Positions 24,621-35,331 of a DNA stretch of 64,000 nucleotides are shown here, one piece after another. The notes under the pieces are model-generated. The model saw only the letters and a program-made list of their open reading frames with translations. It made no database searches and was not told the DNA's origin. The DNA comes from Chloroflexota bacterium. GTDB taxonomy: Bacteria > Chloroflexota > Dehalococcoidia > JACPQD01. Position numbers and translations under genes: made by a program. How positions within the stretch are numbered: position 1 is the first letter of the stretch; each line of letters opens with the position of its first letter. The DNA lies in the NCBI GenBank assembly GCA_016190665.1, contig JACPQD010000074.1, positions 1 through 64,000 of the forward strand, given 5' to 3'.

Positions 24621-27600
24621 TTACCGTCCCGCTATTCGCTCTAAGAGTGCTGCCGGGAAATCTGCGAATATCGTCCCGAGCGAGAAGCCCGGCCTGCCGG
24701 CGTACTCTTGTATGCCCAACACTTCGCCTGTGAAGAGATTGCGATATCCTCGGCCCTCACCGACAGGCAATGTGAGCCACGTGTCCCTCCAGGCCGCCTC
24801 CCCCAGGGGCGGCTGTTCCGCGCCGCCCGTGAGGTGGAGAACCAGGCGTGGCACAGCGACGATTATCATCTCCTCTCCTGAGGTTCGGGCAAAGGCGCAC
24901 ACGTGGTCTCGCTTCTCCCCGGTCGCTTCCAGGGGCAGGTAGGCGCCGTTCGAAAAGAGCTCAGCGTGGGCGCGGCGGAAGTTGAGCGTCCGGTAGGTCA
25001 GGTAAAGCTTGATGCGGCCATCTGGCCCAGTATCCAGCAATTCTTTCGCCAAGCCAGAGAGTTCACCTCCGGAACGATTCACGCGCTTCCTCAGGTCTGC
25101 CAGCAATGCCCGGCGCAGTTGATAGTCCACGGGACGCCGGTTATCGGGGTCTACCAGGCTGAAGTCCCAGAGCTCGTTGCCCTGATAGGTCTCGGGCACG
25201 CCCGGCGAGGCAAGTTTCAGCAGCACCTGACTGAGCGCGTTGAACTGCCCGTAGTAGGCCACGCGTCGCTGAAAAGGCAGGAAGTCGGCGAGGAAATCCC
25301 GACGCATCCCGACGCCGGTTGGAACGGATCCGGGACGGTCTTCGCTGTCTCCGGCTAGCAAGCGGCTGACGAAGTTCTGCACCGCCGCGTCGTATTCCTC
25401 GTTTGCGTTCACCCAGCTTGTATGGACCTTGGCCTCCTTGGTGGCCTTCAACATGTAGGCGGCGATGCGTGTCCGGAAATCGCAGCGTTCCTCGGCGCTC
25501 AGAAGCTGAGGAGGCCACGCCCCCAGCAAGGTCTGATAGAGCAGGTATTCATCATTGCGGTCCGGCGCGGGTGCGCCCTCCACCAGTGTCTTCTTTGAAG
25601 CATTCAGACGACTCCAGCGCCTCAAGGCGGCTCTCCACTCTTGCGGCATCTCTGACAGGACGCTGATTCGGGCGCGGACGTCCCCGCTGCGCTTCGTGTC
25701 GTGGGTTGAGGTCGTAAGCATGGAATGCGGCCAAAGCCGCAGTCGCTCCACATTCTGCTGGTGGAAGGCCGCCACGGAGACGCCGAAATCCCCTGGGTTG
25801 CCGCCAACCTCGTTCAAGGATACAAGGCGATTGTATATGTAGAAGGCGGTGTCTTCCACTCCCTTTGCCATCACCGGTACGGTGATTTGCTGAAATTCCA
25901 TCACGAAGCCGATGAGCCTCTTCCTATCCTCCTCACGGAAGTCCTCCAAGTTTCGAAGGAGTAGGGCGTCGCGCAGGAAGTCGAAGATGGCCTCCGCTGT
26001 CCGCGGATTCCGCCTCTTGGCCTCCGCCACCGCAGTCTCAATGTATTCTACATCTCGTTGCGCTGAATCGGGCCCGCTGATATAGGTGCGGTATACCGCC
26101 AGGGCGGCGATGATTTCGCGAAGGGCGAAGGTAAGGCTGTTCAATGTGAAGTCTCTGCACCACCGGTTCTGTTTGGCAATGCGGACGAGCTGGTGGCTCA
26201 AAGCGTTTATCTCTCCCGGGAGGGACATCAACATGGTCATCTTCTTGGTGCCGTTGACCAGGTTGGGGAAGTTGCTCTGCAATCCGGTGAAATCGCGATA
26301 GGTCCGGGTGAGCTTTCTGCTGGCGGTCCCGTCGACGAAAAGGCCGTTCAGGGCGTTCAGAAAATCATAGCCCGTGGTGCCGCAGAGCGCCCACTCCCGG
26401 GGCAGTAACTCTCCTTGAGAGAGGATCTTCTCAGCAACTACGTACAGAGCCCAAAGCGGTGAAGAAGCGGGCGACCGGGGGGCCTGAAGCCAGGCCGCCA
26501 CGATATCCTTCAGGTCCTTTGGTGAGGCTGCTTCCAGCCGGCCCCTGGTTCGCTCAAGAAAGTAATTCTCCTGAAGCTGACGGAGATAAGCGGGCGGGTC
26601 CCACAGGCCGTCGAGGTGGTCGATGCGCAGGCCGGTAACCTTTCCCTCCGCAAGAAGGCGAAACACAAGCTCATGGGTTGCCCGAAAAACGTCCGGATGC
26701 TCCACGCGAAGGGCGGCCAGCTCATTGATATCGAAGAAGCGGCGGTAGTTGACCTCCTCCGCTGCTACGCGCCAGTAGGCCGGGCGATAGGCCTGGGAAT
26801 CCATCAGCGTATCCAGGAGGTCGAACGTCCGGGGCTCCCCGGGCGTGCCGTTGAAGATTTCCACCGCATCTTCGATGGCAAGTCGGACGTTGGGATCGGC
26901 GTCGCACAGGGCGGCGATGCGCCGCTTGATGATTTCCTTCTCGCGGTTTCTCTCAACTATCTTGTCCGGGTCCACCTCGGTTTGAGGCGGAAGGTAGCTT
27001 AAGGCAGTCAAGATGCTCTGGAGTTCCGCCACATTCTCGTGCTCCTGGCCCAGGGTCTCGCACAGCGGGGCCAGCCGGTGGCTCAGGATAGCGCTGTAGC
27101 TTCGCGGCGACACGGGAAGCCTGGTCTCACCATAGTAGACGAAGAAAGCGCCATTCTCATAGGCAAGGCGCAGCCTGCCGCCTTCCAGCACCCTGCCATA
27201 TTGGTCTTCCAGGATGGGCAAGAGCACCTTGTTTTGCAGTTCGGGCGCCACTGGCTGCCAGTCGATGTCGAAGTAGGAGGCGTAGATGGAGCTAAGGCCG
27301 TTCTCCAGCACATCTGACCACCAGTTGTTGGCGGAACCTATCCCCATGTGGTTGGGCACCGTGTCCAGGATAAGCCCCATATCCTTCGACCTGAGGGACG
27401 CGGCGAAGGCTTCAAAGTCCTGGTCTGAGCCGAGCTCGGGATTGAGCTGGCTGTGGTCGCAGACATCGTAGCCGTGGCTGCCGGCGCGGCAGGTCTTGAA
27501 GATCGGCGAGGCGTGACAGTCGGTGATGCCCAGCTCACGAAGGTAGGGAACGAGGCCGCGCGCATCACGAAAAGTGAAGAGCCTGTTCAACTGGAGGCGG

Positions 27601-27680
27601 TAAGTGGCACAAGGGACGCGCCTCTGCGCGGCAATCTGCTCCAGGGCCGAGACGATATTGGACCGTGTCGCGGACTTCAT
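24621..27680 (-). CDS. treY: Malto-oligosyltrehalose synthase
   Basis: TreY is a GH13 enzyme that turns the reducing end of maltodextrin into an alpha,alpha-1,1-linked trehalose unit. Family words are seen in order: [69 protein letters not shown], then the nucleophile region [15 protein letters not shown] and [17 protein letters not shown], and [20 protein letters not shown]. At 1019 residues it is at the long end for the family. It follows treZ by 49 bases in one operon. With treZ it makes free trehalose from glycogen for osmotic or desiccation protection. The debranching enzyme TreX is not in the window. Confidence 0.95.
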   Translation of the reverse strand: MKSATRSNIVSALEQIAAQRRVPCATYRLQLNRLFTFRDARGLVPYLRELGITDCHASPIFKTCRAGSHGYDVCDHSQLNPELGSDQDFEAFAASLRSKDMGLILDTVPNHMGIGSANNWWSDVLENGLSSIYASYFDIDWQPVAPELQNKVLLPILEDQYGRVLEGGRLRLAYENGAFFVYYGETRLPVSPRSYSAILSHRLAPLCETLGQEHENVAELQSILTALSYLPPQTEVDPDKIVERNREKEIIKRRIAALCDADPNVRLAIEDAVEIFNGTPGEPRTFDLLDTLMDSQAYRPAYWRVAAEEVNYRRFFDINELAALRVEHPDVFRATHELVFRLLAEGKVTGLRIDHLDGLWDPPAYLRQLQENYFLERTRGRLEAASPKDLKDIVAAWLQAPRSPASSPLWALYVVAEKILSQGELLPREWALCGTTGYDFLNALNGLFVDGTASRKLTRTYRDFTGLQSNFPNLVNGTKKMTMLMSLPGEINALSHQLVRIAKQNRWCRDFTLNSLTFALREIIAALAVYRTYISGPDSAQRDVEYIETAVAEAKRRNPRTAEAIFDFLRDALLLRNLEDFREEDRKRLIGFVMEFQQITVPVMAKGVEDTAFYIYNRLVSLNEVGGNPGDFGVSVAAFHQQNVERLRLWPHSMLTTSTHDTKRSGDVRARISVLSEMPQEWRAALRRWSRLNASKKTLVEGAPAPDRNDEYLLYQTLLGAWPPQLLSAEERCDFRTRIAAYMLKATKEAKVHTSWVNANEEYDAAVQNFVSRLLAGDSEDRPGSVPTGVGMRRDFLADFLPFQRRVAYYGQFNALSQVLLKLASPGVPETYQGNELWDFSLVDPDNRRPVDYQLRRALLADLRKRVNRSGGELSGLAKELLDTGPDGRIKLYLTYRTLNFRRAHAELFSNGAYLPLEATGEKRDHVCAFARTSGEEMIIVAVPRLVLHLTGGAEQPPLGEAAWRDTWLTLPVGEGRGYRNLFTGEVLGIQEYAGRPGFSLGTIFADFPAALLERIAGR

Positions 27681-27729
27681 GTCCTGCCCTCACTGCGAGA
27701 CGAGAGGCGCCCCGCGGCGCCTGCCGTCC

Positions 27730-29580
27730 CTACACCACTGAAAACGGGTAATCTTGCTCCCCGTCAATCTGCTCGAAAAGGACGAAGGAGCGGGCGCTCA
27801 AGGGAAGCACGATGTTGCACGGCGATTCCAGCGTGTCCGGGGTTGAGCTGCCGCTCCCCAGCCATCGCGTCTCCGAGGAGTCGAGGCGCTTCCGCCAGCG
27901 CCCGGGCGGGAGGGGCAGACTCGTCTGGGCCGGGGCGTCGTCGAAGTTAAAAGCGGCGAAGACCTGGTCACCCTCTCCCCACCGGCGCAAATAGAGTATC
28001 CGGTCATATGCAGCAACCTCCGCGTGCTCCCTGTCTAAGCACACCAGGGCCAGGAGGCTCTTACGAAGCTGGAGCAGCTCCCTGTAGAACGCGGCGAGGA
28101 CGCGACCCTGTTTGCGGCGCCGAAGTTCACGGCGGAGCCTGGAATCATGGAACGTTTTCTCATCATTGGGATCAGGAATCCCCCCCTCCCAGGCGAAGCC
28201 GGCGGACTCCTCCTCTCGACCCTTCCGCACTGCTTCCGCCAGGCCCGGGTCGGTATGGCTCACGAAGTACAGAAACGGCGTTGTCTCACCGTATTCCTCG
28301 CCCATGAAGAGCAGCGGGATGAAGGGAGAGAGAAGAACGAGTCCGGCAGCCATCTTCAGCCCCTGGAAAGGGACCAACGTGCTCAGGCGCTCGCCGAGCT
28401 TGCGGTTCCCCACCTGATCGTGGTTCTGAGCGAAGACGACAAATCTGGAGGCGGGGACATCGCGTGAGGAATTGCCGTGTCGACGCTGACGGTAAGCCGA
28501 ATACCCGCCAGAGTAGACAAACCCTTCGGTGAAAGCCTTGACCACGTCTTCGAGACGGCCAAAGTCCTGATAGTAGCCCGCTTGCTCGCCGGTGAGCAGG
28601 GCATGAATAGCGTGATGGAAGTCATCGTTCCACTGGGCGTCCAGGCCGTAGCCTCCCAGCTCCTGGGACCGCATCGCCCGGGCATCATTGAGATCGCTCT
28701 CTGCGAACAGATGGAGCCTGCGGTTCAAGCGTTCCGCCTCCCGGCGCACCGCCGTGGCCAGCTCAGCCAGGAAGGGCTGGGCGGAGAAGTCTCGGATCCC
28801 GTGGATGGCATCGATGCGCAACGCATCGAAATGGAACTCTGTGAGCCAGTAGAGGGCATTCTCTATGAAAAAGCGGCGCACCTCATCGCTTTGCGGGCCA
28901 TCGAAATTGATGGCGGGCCCCCATGCAATGCGATAGCCGTCAGTGAAATAGGGGCCGAAATCGGCGAGGTAGTTACCCTCGGGCCCCAAATGGTTATAGA
29001 CGACGTCGAGGACAACGGCCAGACCCTTCCGATGACAAGCGTTGACCAGCTTTTTGAGCCCCTGGGGACCGCCATAAGAGCCCTGGACGGCGAAGGGATA
29101 GACGCCGTCGTATCCCCAGTTGCGACCTCCCGGGAACTGGGCCACAGGCATCAACTCCACGGCCGTGATGCCTAAGTCCTTGAGGTATTGAAGACGGGGA
29201 ATAATAGCGTCGAAGGTCCCCTGGGCCGTGAAGGTTCCAACGTGGATCTCATAGATGATGTAGCATCGGAGCGGCAGGCCGAACCAGCAGCCGTCATCCC
29301 AGGCAAAGTGCGGGTCCACTACTTGAGACGGGCCATGGACGCCCTCTGGCTGAAACCGGGAGGCGGGGTCGGGCCGCTCCTGTTTCCCATTCAGACGGAA
29401 CACATAGCTGGATCCAGGACTGGCCTCCACCTGGCATGTGTGGTAGCCGAACTTCAAAGGCGCCATGGCCGCGAGACGCTCCTTCGGCGAGAGCAAGTGG
29501 AGCTCCACGCTCTGCGCCTGCGGCGCCCAGAGGAGGAATTCCGAACACCCGTTTCCCAGATAGGTCGCGCCTAAGTCCAT
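27730..29580 (-). CDS. treZ: Malto-oligosyltrehalose trehalohydrolase
   Basis: TreZ is the GH13 enzyme that releases trehalose from maltooligosyl trehalose made by TreY. An N-terminal carbohydrate-binding fold (FLLWAPQAQSVELHLLSP) precedes the barrel: YEIHVGTFTAQGTFDAIIPR, LMPVAQFPGGRNWGYDGV, DVVYNHLGPEGNYL, the nucleophile region FHFDALRIDAIHGIRD, the acid LFAESDLND, and FAQNHDQVGNRKLGERLS. At 616 residues it is of usual length. The ATG at 29580 has AAGGGGACC upstream. It is first of the trehalose operon. Confidence 0.96.
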   Translation of the reverse strand: MDLGATYLGNGCSEFLLWAPQAQSVELHLLSPKERLAAMAPLKFGYHTCQVEASPGSSYVFRLNGKQERPDPASRFQPEGVHGPSQVVDPHFAWDDGCWFGLPLRCYIIYEIHVGTFTAQGTFDAIIPRLQYLKDLGITAVELMPVAQFPGGRNWGYDGVYPFAVQGSYGGPQGLKKLVNACHRKGLAVVLDVVYNHLGPEGNYLADFGPYFTDGYRIAWGPAINFDGPQSDEVRRFFIENALYWLTEFHFDALRIDAIHGIRDFSAQPFLAELATAVRREAERLNRRLHLFAESDLNDARAMRSQELGGYGLDAQWNDDFHHAIHALLTGEQAGYYQDFGRLEDVVKAFTEGFVYSGGYSAYRQRRHGNSSRDVPASRFVVFAQNHDQVGNRKLGERLSTLVPFQGLKMAAGLVLLSPFIPLLFMGEEYGETTPFLYFVSHTDPGLAEAVRKGREEESAGFAWEGGIPDPNDEKTFHDSRLRRELRRRKQGRVLAAFYRELLQLRKSLLALVCLDREHAEVAAYDRILYLRRWGEGDQVFAAFNFDDAPAQTSLPLPPGRWRKRLDSSETRWLGSGSSTPDTLESPCNIVLPLSARSFVLFEQIDGEQDYPFSVV

Positions 29581-29970
29581 TGAAGGTCCCCTTCATCGCG
29601 CGGCAGCAGCTGATGATGTGACCACGGATTCATGACAAATGTAGCGCATGGAAAGTCAAATAGTCATAAAAAGAGGGAAGGGAAGGTTTCAAGGTTGTGA
29701 CGGCTGGAAATGGCCTCTTCTGCGCACTGCCGGCTGGATTCGAGCCTGCGTTGGAACCGTACAAAGTATTGCGGTTTGGCGCAACGTAACTATTGGACGC
29801 TCGTCACGTCGGGGACGAAAATAATGCGAGTTCGAATTTCAACAGATGGCGGGCCGCGCCAGGATACACGGATGCACATCGATATCCTTGAAAGGAGGAG
29901 CGAGGACATCCTGGCGAGTCGCTAACCCGGCAGTACGCGTCTTGCCTGGGGCATGCTGCAACACGCAGAG
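29581..29970. other. Intergenic region with no clear feature
   Basis: About 390 bases lie between treZ and the dehydratase-like gene. The composition is less GC-rich at 29630-29700 (GTCATAAAAAGAGGG), which suits a promoter for treZ, but no well-spaced -35/-10 pair was found. A GTTCGAATTTC word near 29830 recalls a tRNA T-arm, but no tRNA fold supports it. Confidence 0.4.
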
Positions 29971-30990
29971 CTACCTTTTCGAATCCACGGCTTGTGCCAG
30001 ACCCCGCATATAGCCAATGGCGTACGCCCAGTACCGCTGGCTCCAGTCCCCATCGCCCTCAAGACGAAGCGGGTGGTCGGGCGACATCGCGCCGTCGTAG
30101 CCGATCTCCGCATATGCTCTCATGGCCTCGACCATATCGACCTGGCCATTGTCAGGAAAAGTCTCGGCGAAATTCTCGGCGGTCCCCGCTACGTTCCTGA
30201 AATGGACGAGGAAGATCTTCTTGCGACTTCCGAAGTACCGTATCTCCTTCACGACGTCGGCGCCCATCTCGGCGAAGCAGCCCTGACAGAAGGTCAGCCC
30301 ATTGCACTCGCTGGGCACGATCTCAATGGCGCGCCGAAAGGCCTCCGGGCTGCGCATTATTCGGGCGACGCCGCCTACCACCGGGATCGGCGGATCGTCC
30401 GGATGCATGGCGAGCTTCACCCCGGCTTCCTCAGCCACCGGGACGACGCCCTTGAGGAAGTAGGTCAGGTTATCCCACATCTCCTCGTCACTGATAGGGC
30501 GTCGGTGGGCCGCCGGTATCAGGTCTGTGTCGATCAAGGGATCTCCGGCCCTTGTGCTTGACCCGGCAACCATCAACGGGGCGGTTTTTGCCCGCTCTAC
30601 ATCGAAGCCTGTAGCCAGCGCACCGCCCCTCTGCGGAACGTGCCACGACGTACGGAAGAAGCGCAACGCATGTATGTTATACATGAAGATGGGAATACCG
30701 GCGGCGCCCAGGTTGCGGATGGTCTTCTGGCAGTTTTCGATCTGCTCGTCCCGGCCCGGCAGCCCGAGCATCCATTTGTAGCTCCACCGCCAGGGCGGAA
30801 GGTTAATGATTTCCAGCTTGAGGCCATAGGACTCGACCTGACTTCTCAAAGCGACCAAGGGCGCGAATTCGTAGTAGCCCTTCTCCAGGTCACACGCGGC
30901 AGGCGCTGCCCCAACGGCATCCACGCCTATCTGCGCCGCGAACCTCAGCTTCTCGTCGCTCGCCCGCTCCATACTCAACAAGAACCGCAT
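29971..30990 (-). CDS. Mannonate dehydratase-like (UxuA-type) TIM-barrel protein, 339 aa
   Basis: UxuA removes water from D-mannonate to give 2-keto-3-deoxygluconate. Family features seen are LAMHPDDPP, IMRSPEAFRRAIEIVPSECN then GLTFCQGCFAEMG, KKIFLVHFRNV, FPDNGQVDMVEAMRAYAEIG and a closing DGAMSPDHPLRLEGD. These carry the His/Cys/Asp metal ligands of the xylose-isomerase-like fold. The start at 30990 follows GAGGAGGGCTAC. No hexuronate genes lie nearby, so it may act on another sugar acid. A good promoter lies 95-125 bases upstream. Confidence 0.85.
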   Translation of the reverse strand: MRFLLSMERASDEKLRFAAQIGVDAVGAAPAACDLEKGYYEFAPLVALRSQVESYGLKLEIINLPPWRWSYKWMLGLPGRDEQIENCQKTIRNLGAAGIPIFMYNIHALRFFRTSWHVPQRGGALATGFDVERAKTAPLMVAGSSTRAGDPLIDTDLIPAAHRRPISDEEMWDNLTYFLKGVVPVAEEAGVKLAMHPDDPPIPVVGGVARIMRSPEAFRRAIEIVPSECNGLTFCQGCFAEMGADVVKEIRYFGSRKKIFLVHFRNVAGTAENFAETFPDNGQVDMVEAMRAYAEIGYDGAMSPDHPLRLEGDGDWSQRYWAYAIGYMRGLAQAVDSKR

Positions 30991-31084
30991 GTAGCCCTCC
31001 TCAAATGTGGATAACCGGCAAGACCCGGGCAGCGTCGCCAAAGATAGTCTCCGTGTTGGCGATGCCGCGTCTTCGCTGGCAGCG

Positions 31085-31114
31085 AATGTAGCATACCGAC
31101 ACCAGCGATGTCAA
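31085..31114 (-). promoter_or_regulatory. Sigma70 promoter for the dehydratase-like gene
   Basis: On the minus strand TTGACA (31114-31109) and TACATT (31090-31085) are separated by 18 bases. The predicted start near 31078 leaves a leader of about 90 bases before the ATG at 30990. Confidence 0.55.
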
Positions 31115-31140
31115 CAAAAACCGATTGGTTCTACGCGCTA

Positions 31141-31170
31141 TTGACAAGATATAGGAACCTATTGTAAATT
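31141..31170 (+). promoter_or_regulatory. Candidate promoter of the solute-binding protein / UGSC module
   Basis: TTGACA (31141-31146) is followed after 18 bases by TAAATT (31165-31170). It is divergent from the minus-strand promoter at 31085-31114. The first gene on this strand starts at 31511, so the leader would be about 335 bases. That leader has no recognised gene; ATTGGCGCGTCGTGG to ATACACTTCACGG shows nothing I can assign. Confidence 0.4.
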
Positions 31171-31510
31171 ACCGGAGGGTAGGCCACAAAAACGCTGGCC
31201 TGATAACATTGTTATCGGAGCTACCGAGGAGTCAGTAGTCATATAGTTTTGCCTGCCCATTGGCGCGTCGTGGTGCCCGGACGGCCATAGACAAGCCGAC
31301 CTGCCATACACTTCACGGGGTCGGCTTGCGCTTTTCATCCACTCGGACGCGCAGGCGGACGCTTCTCTCTGGGGAATATGCTCGACCAGGACGGATACGC
31401 CGGGAGTTCCAGGCGCCGCCCTGCAAGCAGGCAGCGGTGTTGGGGGCTGCAACGCAATCTGCCCGAAGCGGCGCCCCTTCGGCAAGACATTCAACACAAG
31501 GAGGGCTGGA

Positions 31511-33232
31511 ATGAACAACAGAAGGTTCATCAAACTTGCAGGCTGCTTCATCGTTCTCGCGCTCTTGACTTCAGCCTGTGCTCCGGCAGCGGCGCCCACG
31601 GCTCAGGCAAAGGCCACCCCTCCTTCGGCCGCAACGAAGGCGCCGGCGGCAACGCCGGCCGCGAAGCCAGCAGCGCCGACCGCGAAGCCCGCGGCGCCGG
31701 CGCCGACCGCTAAACCAGCAGGGGAACAGCCACGCTACGGCGGCATCTTCACCATCGGCACTGCCGGAGACCCGCCGAGTCTTGATCCCCATCGGGAGAG
31801 CACAGCCTACACCGTCGTGATTACGGGAGGAACTTACAACGGCCTGGTGAAATATGATCCCCACGCATGGCCGGCATTCAAGACAGTCCCGGACCTGGCA
31901 ACGGGCTGGCAGCTTGGCCCCGACGGCAAAGCCTATACGTTCAACCTGGTCAAAGGGGCAAAGTTTCATGATGGCAGTCCCGTCACGGCGGAGGATGCGA
32001 AATACTCCTTCGATAGAATGCGCGATCCTCAACTCGGATTGGTGAGAAGCCCCAAACGACAGGAGCTTGCCAACATCGCCAATATCGATGCCCCGGACGA
32101 TTCCACCGTTAAGATAACATTGAAGAATCCGCAGGCTTCCTTCCTGACGAGCATAAGCGCCGTCTTCTTCGCAGTCATGCCGAAGCGCGTGGTCTTGGAC
32201 AAGAAGGGCGACATGACGAAGACGATACTGGGGAGCGGCCCTTTCAAGTTCAAGGACTACTCTCAGGGGGTCAGTTTTGAGTTAGTGAAGAACCCCGACT
32301 ACTTCGTCAAGGGCCGGCCCTACCTGGATGGCGTGAAGGGTTACATAATGTCGGATACCTTCACCAGATTCGCCGCCTTGAGGACCAGGAACATCCTCTG
32401 GTGGTCGCCCTTCCCCTACCCGACCATGTCCCAGGCGAAGGTCATTGAAGAGCAGCTATCCGACAAGATAAATTTCAAGTGGGAATTCCACCCCGCCTGG
32501 TATGGCATGATTTTCAATGTCAACAAGGCGCCCTGGAACGATGTTCGGCTCCGTCAGGCGGTAACCCTGAGCTTTGACCGCAAGAAGATGCTGTCAGTTG
32601 GCCTGGAAGGGGCAGGCGTTGTGGGCATGTCCGGCCAGCCGCCGGGCGAGTGGGCGCTTCCCGAGGAAGAGATGAACAAGGTGCCCGGCTATACCAGGCC
32701 AGATATCGAGGCCGCAAAGAAGCTCATGGCCGAGGCGGGCTTCCCTAACGGGTTGAGGGCTGAGGCTATGGTCAGGTCAACCGGGGTGCATCAGGCTTTT
32801 GCTACGGTGACCAAGGACGCGGTCGCCGCCATAGGCATTGCGCTCGACCTCAGCGTTCAAGATATCACCGTCTATGATGATCGGCGGTTCAGGAAAGCCT
32901 TCGATATCAGCCCTGGCGCCTCCGGCTCGGCGAGCATGGACCCCGATATCGTCATGGGCAACCACTACGTATCTGGGGCTGGCAGCAACTGGGCGGCATA
33001 CAGTAATCCGACTTTCGACGAGCTGTTTGTCAAGCAATCGCAGACCCTGGACGTCGCCGAACGCAAGAAGATGGTCTGGGAGTTGCAGAGAATCTTGCTA
33101 AAGGATGTGCCGATCGCCGTGGCGTATTGGAGCAACACGGGCTACGCCTGGTGGAAGGAAGTGAGGAACTTCACTCCAGCGGTGAGCTACTTCAACGCCT
33201 ACGATTACCAGGATATCTGGCTCGCCAGATAG
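31511..33232 (+). CDS. Family 5 ABC solute-binding lipoprotein, 573 aa
   Basis: The signal peptide ends LLTSAC (Cys 23), then a 45-residue Ala/Pro/Lys/Thr linker (TAKPAAPAPTAKPAGEQP). The family 5 fold opens RYGGIFTIGTAGDPPSLDPH, with AKFHDGSPVTAEDAKYSFDR and LGSGPFKFKDYSQGVSFELV. It ends AYDYQDIWLAR. It binds a small organic ligand outside the membrane. An AAGGAGGG site lies before the ATG. The UGSC gene follows after 103 bases on the same strand. No transporter permease is nearby. Confidence 0.92.
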   Translation: MNNRRFIKLAGCFIVLALLTSACAPAAAPTAQAKATPPSAATKAPAATPAAKPAAPTAKPAAPAPTAKPAGEQPRYGGIFTIGTAGDPPSLDPHRESTAYTVVITGGTYNGLVKYDPHAWPAFKTVPDLATGWQLGPDGKAYTFNLVKGAKFHDGSPVTAEDAKYSFDRMRDPQLGLVRSPKRQELANIANIDAPDDSTVKITLKNPQASFLTSISAVFFAVMPKRVVLDKKGDMTKTILGSGPFKFKDYSQGVSFELVKNPDYFVKGRPYLDGVKGYIMSDTFTRFAALRTRNILWWSPFPYPTMSQAKVIEEQLSDKINFKWEFHPAWYGMIFNVNKAPWNDVRLRQAVTLSFDRKKMLSVGLEGAGVVGMSGQPPGEWALPEEEMNKVPGYTRPDIEAAKKLMAEAGFPNGLRAEAMVRSTGVHQAFATVTKDAVAAIGIALDLSVQDITVYDDRRFRKAFDISPGASGSASMDPDIVMGNHYVSGAGSNWAAYSNPTFDELFVKQSQTLDVAERKKMVWELQRILLKDVPIAVAYWSNTGYAWWKEVRNFTPAVSYFNAYDYQDIWLAR

Positions 33233-33335
33233 CGTGTCTCTTGAACAAAGTACGTAGCTTATCTGCCAGCGAAGCGGGCTGAAACGACGGGCGGACATGG
33301 GCCTTCCCCATCTGATATTGAAAGGTTGAGACAGG

Positions 33336-35021
33336 ATGTATCGGGTATTGACCCCTCTCGGCGAACCAACTGTCGAAGCGGCATCTGTCGCTCCTCGTCT
33401 CCCGGACTTGAGCGGGAAGACAATTGGCGAGATATGGAACGGGTCATTCATGGGCTATGTCACCTTTCCCATAATCCGGGAGCTGCTGCAGAAGCGATAT
33501 CCAGGCCTCAGGGTAATTCCCTATACCGAGTTCCCGGTGCAAGACGTCCACTGCAGCACCCGCGAGCAGTTGGAGCGCGTGGATGCCACCGTGGCGCTAG
33601 CCATCGAAAAGGGCTGCGACGCGCTGATAACCGGCAATGGCTTCTGAGGCACCTGCACCCCCGCGTGTACGCGGCCAGCCGTGGCAGCAGCCAAAGCCGG
33701 CATGCCCGCCGCAATAATCGCTGGCACAACTTTCGTGCGCACTGCTTCTCTGGTGGCGTCCTATGCGGGGATGCCTGACATCGGAATAGCCGAATACCCC
33801 AGCTCGATCAAGCTGCATACGGAAGCCGAAATCAGAGATAACCTGGAAAGAGTAGTCCTGGACCGGATTGTCCAGGCTCTGACCAGACCCGTGGCAAGCC
33901 AGACTCCGGCGAGCGCCCGCTTGAAACCAGTAGACACTATTCTCAGTGGAACCCTCGATGAGGTGAACAAGGTCTTCTTCGAGAAGGGATGGACCGATGG
34001 GCTCGCCATAATCCCTCCTACCGTAGAGAGGGTGGAGGAGTTTCTCAAGCATACCGACCGCCCTCCTGATGAAGAAATAGCCGTGCTGCCACAAGCGAAC
34101 CTCCGGGCTACGCCCCGTAACATCGCTGCCAACGCGATAATGGCCGGGTGCCGCCCGGACTTCATGCCGCTGCTGATCGCGGCCGTTGAAGCCATCGCCG
34201 ATCCTGATTTCCAGCTGATCAACCTTGGCAGCACGGGCTGCAAGACGCCCTGGTTGCTGGTGAACGGACCGATCATAAAACAGCTCGGCATCGAGTACGG
34301 CATCGGGCTTCGCTCGCGCGGCCCCAATCCCGCCATCGGCCGCGCCTTCGGCCTCGTACTGAACAACGTGGCTGGTTTCAAAGCGGGAGAGACATGGATG
34401 GGGACGTGGGGCTACTATCTGCCTTTCGTCCTGGCGGAGGATGAAGATGCCTGCGAGGCAATCGGCTGGGAACCTTACCATGTGGAGCACGGTTTCAGCA
34501 AGAATACGAGCACGGTGACCGCGAGAGCGACGGTCCACTGGGGTGGGCAAGGCACTCCGGGGAATCCTGTCGGTCCAGCCGCCCAATCTATCCTGAAGGT
34601 CGCCTGCAAGCATCAGGAGCGAAACACGATCACCGAGCTATCTCTGCTCTTTGGGGAACGCAACATGGTGGCTGTGCTTGTCACGCCGCCCACCGCCAGA
34701 GTCTTGGCCAGGGCTGGCTACTCGAAGCGGGACGTCGCTGAGTATTTGTGGCAGAATACCAGGACCGTTGTGGGCAAAGAGGACTGGCTGCTGCAAGCAC
34801 ATAAAGGACCGGATGCCACAGTTCACGACCTGGTAGAGAAAGGTACGTTGCCCAAGTGGTTCGACGTGGGGCTGGAGGAGACGATCCCGATGTTTTCGAG
34901 CGCTGACCTGTTTGATATCATCGTATGCGGCGACGCCCATAGGGATAAGCTGATGAGCCTTTGGAGCAACTATTTCAGGCCAGTCACCAGGGAGATAAGA
35001 CTCCCACGGGCGCCGGCTTAG
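33336..35021 (+). CDS. UGSC-type selenoprotein read through an in-frame UGA (Sec 104), 561 aa
   Basis: The frame is open from ATG 33336 to 35021 except for one TGA at 33645-33647. Residues around it read ALITGNGF-U-GTCTPACTRP, matching the U-G-x-C motif of the UGSC (seleno)protein family as I recall it. The paralogue at 39517-41229 has a TGA at the same place. The frame is unchanged across the TGA, and homology to the paralogue continues on both sides. A hairpin begins 13 bases after it. The N-terminal domain (LSGKTIGEIWNGSFMGY) is followed from residue 200 by a second domain with EKGWTDGLAIIPPT, NIAANAIMAGCRPDFMPLL and NPAIGRAFGLVLNNVAG. Enzymatic function is not established; a thiol/selenol redox or reductase-type role is inferred. 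It lies between a solute-binding protein and two CoA-transferases. Confidence 0.82.
33645..33674 (+). promoter_or_regulatory. Sec UGA codon and candidate bacterial SECIS hairpin (first UGSC gene)
   Basis: The UGA is at 33645-33647. CCGCG (33661-33665), loop TGTA, and CGCGG (33670-33674) form a perfect five-pair GC stem. The loop centre is about 20 bases after the UGA, inside the distance expected for a bacterial SECIS read by SelB. The loop contains G and U, as such loops usually do. Confidence 0.6.
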
Positions 35022-35331
35022 CCCAGGCCGCCTGACGGAAAGAGTACCCCTGACACAGGGATTACAAGGAATCCCTGCCCGCTCCCGGGGCTCTCGCCAT
35101 CTCCGCCGAATCATGCCTCAGCCTCCTCGCCTGCGGAATGCCGCGTCTTCCCCTGGGCCGCTTCGCTCGGCTGGCCACTGGCGTGGTTGGGCCTGGCTTC
35201 CACGCCGGGAGATGCGCTGTGCAACGTAGTGGAGGGAGAGCTGTATGGCAGTTCCGGCCGGACCTCGGCTCCGCGTATTCACATAACCTGCAATATTCCA
35301 AGGAGCAGAACCTTTGCCAGTGGGGAGTGAG
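35022..35331. other. Intergenic region with one hairpin
   Basis: CAGGGATT (35056-35063), loop ACAAGG, and AATCCCTG (35070-35077) form a perfect eight-pair stem 35 bases after the UGSC stop. There is no T-tract, so it may be a processing or attenuating hairpin rather than a terminator. The remaining 250 bases show no gene or repeat that I can support. Confidence 0.4.

Noticed and set aside
29826..29840. tRNA T-arm-like word GTTCGAATTTC
   Set aside because: No matching T-stem, anticodon arm or acceptor stem could be drawn around it.
33648..33680. Split of the first UGSC gene as a frameshifted pseudogene
   Set aside because: The frame is identical on both sides of the single TGA and the paralogue has TGA at the same place; selenocysteine explains both.
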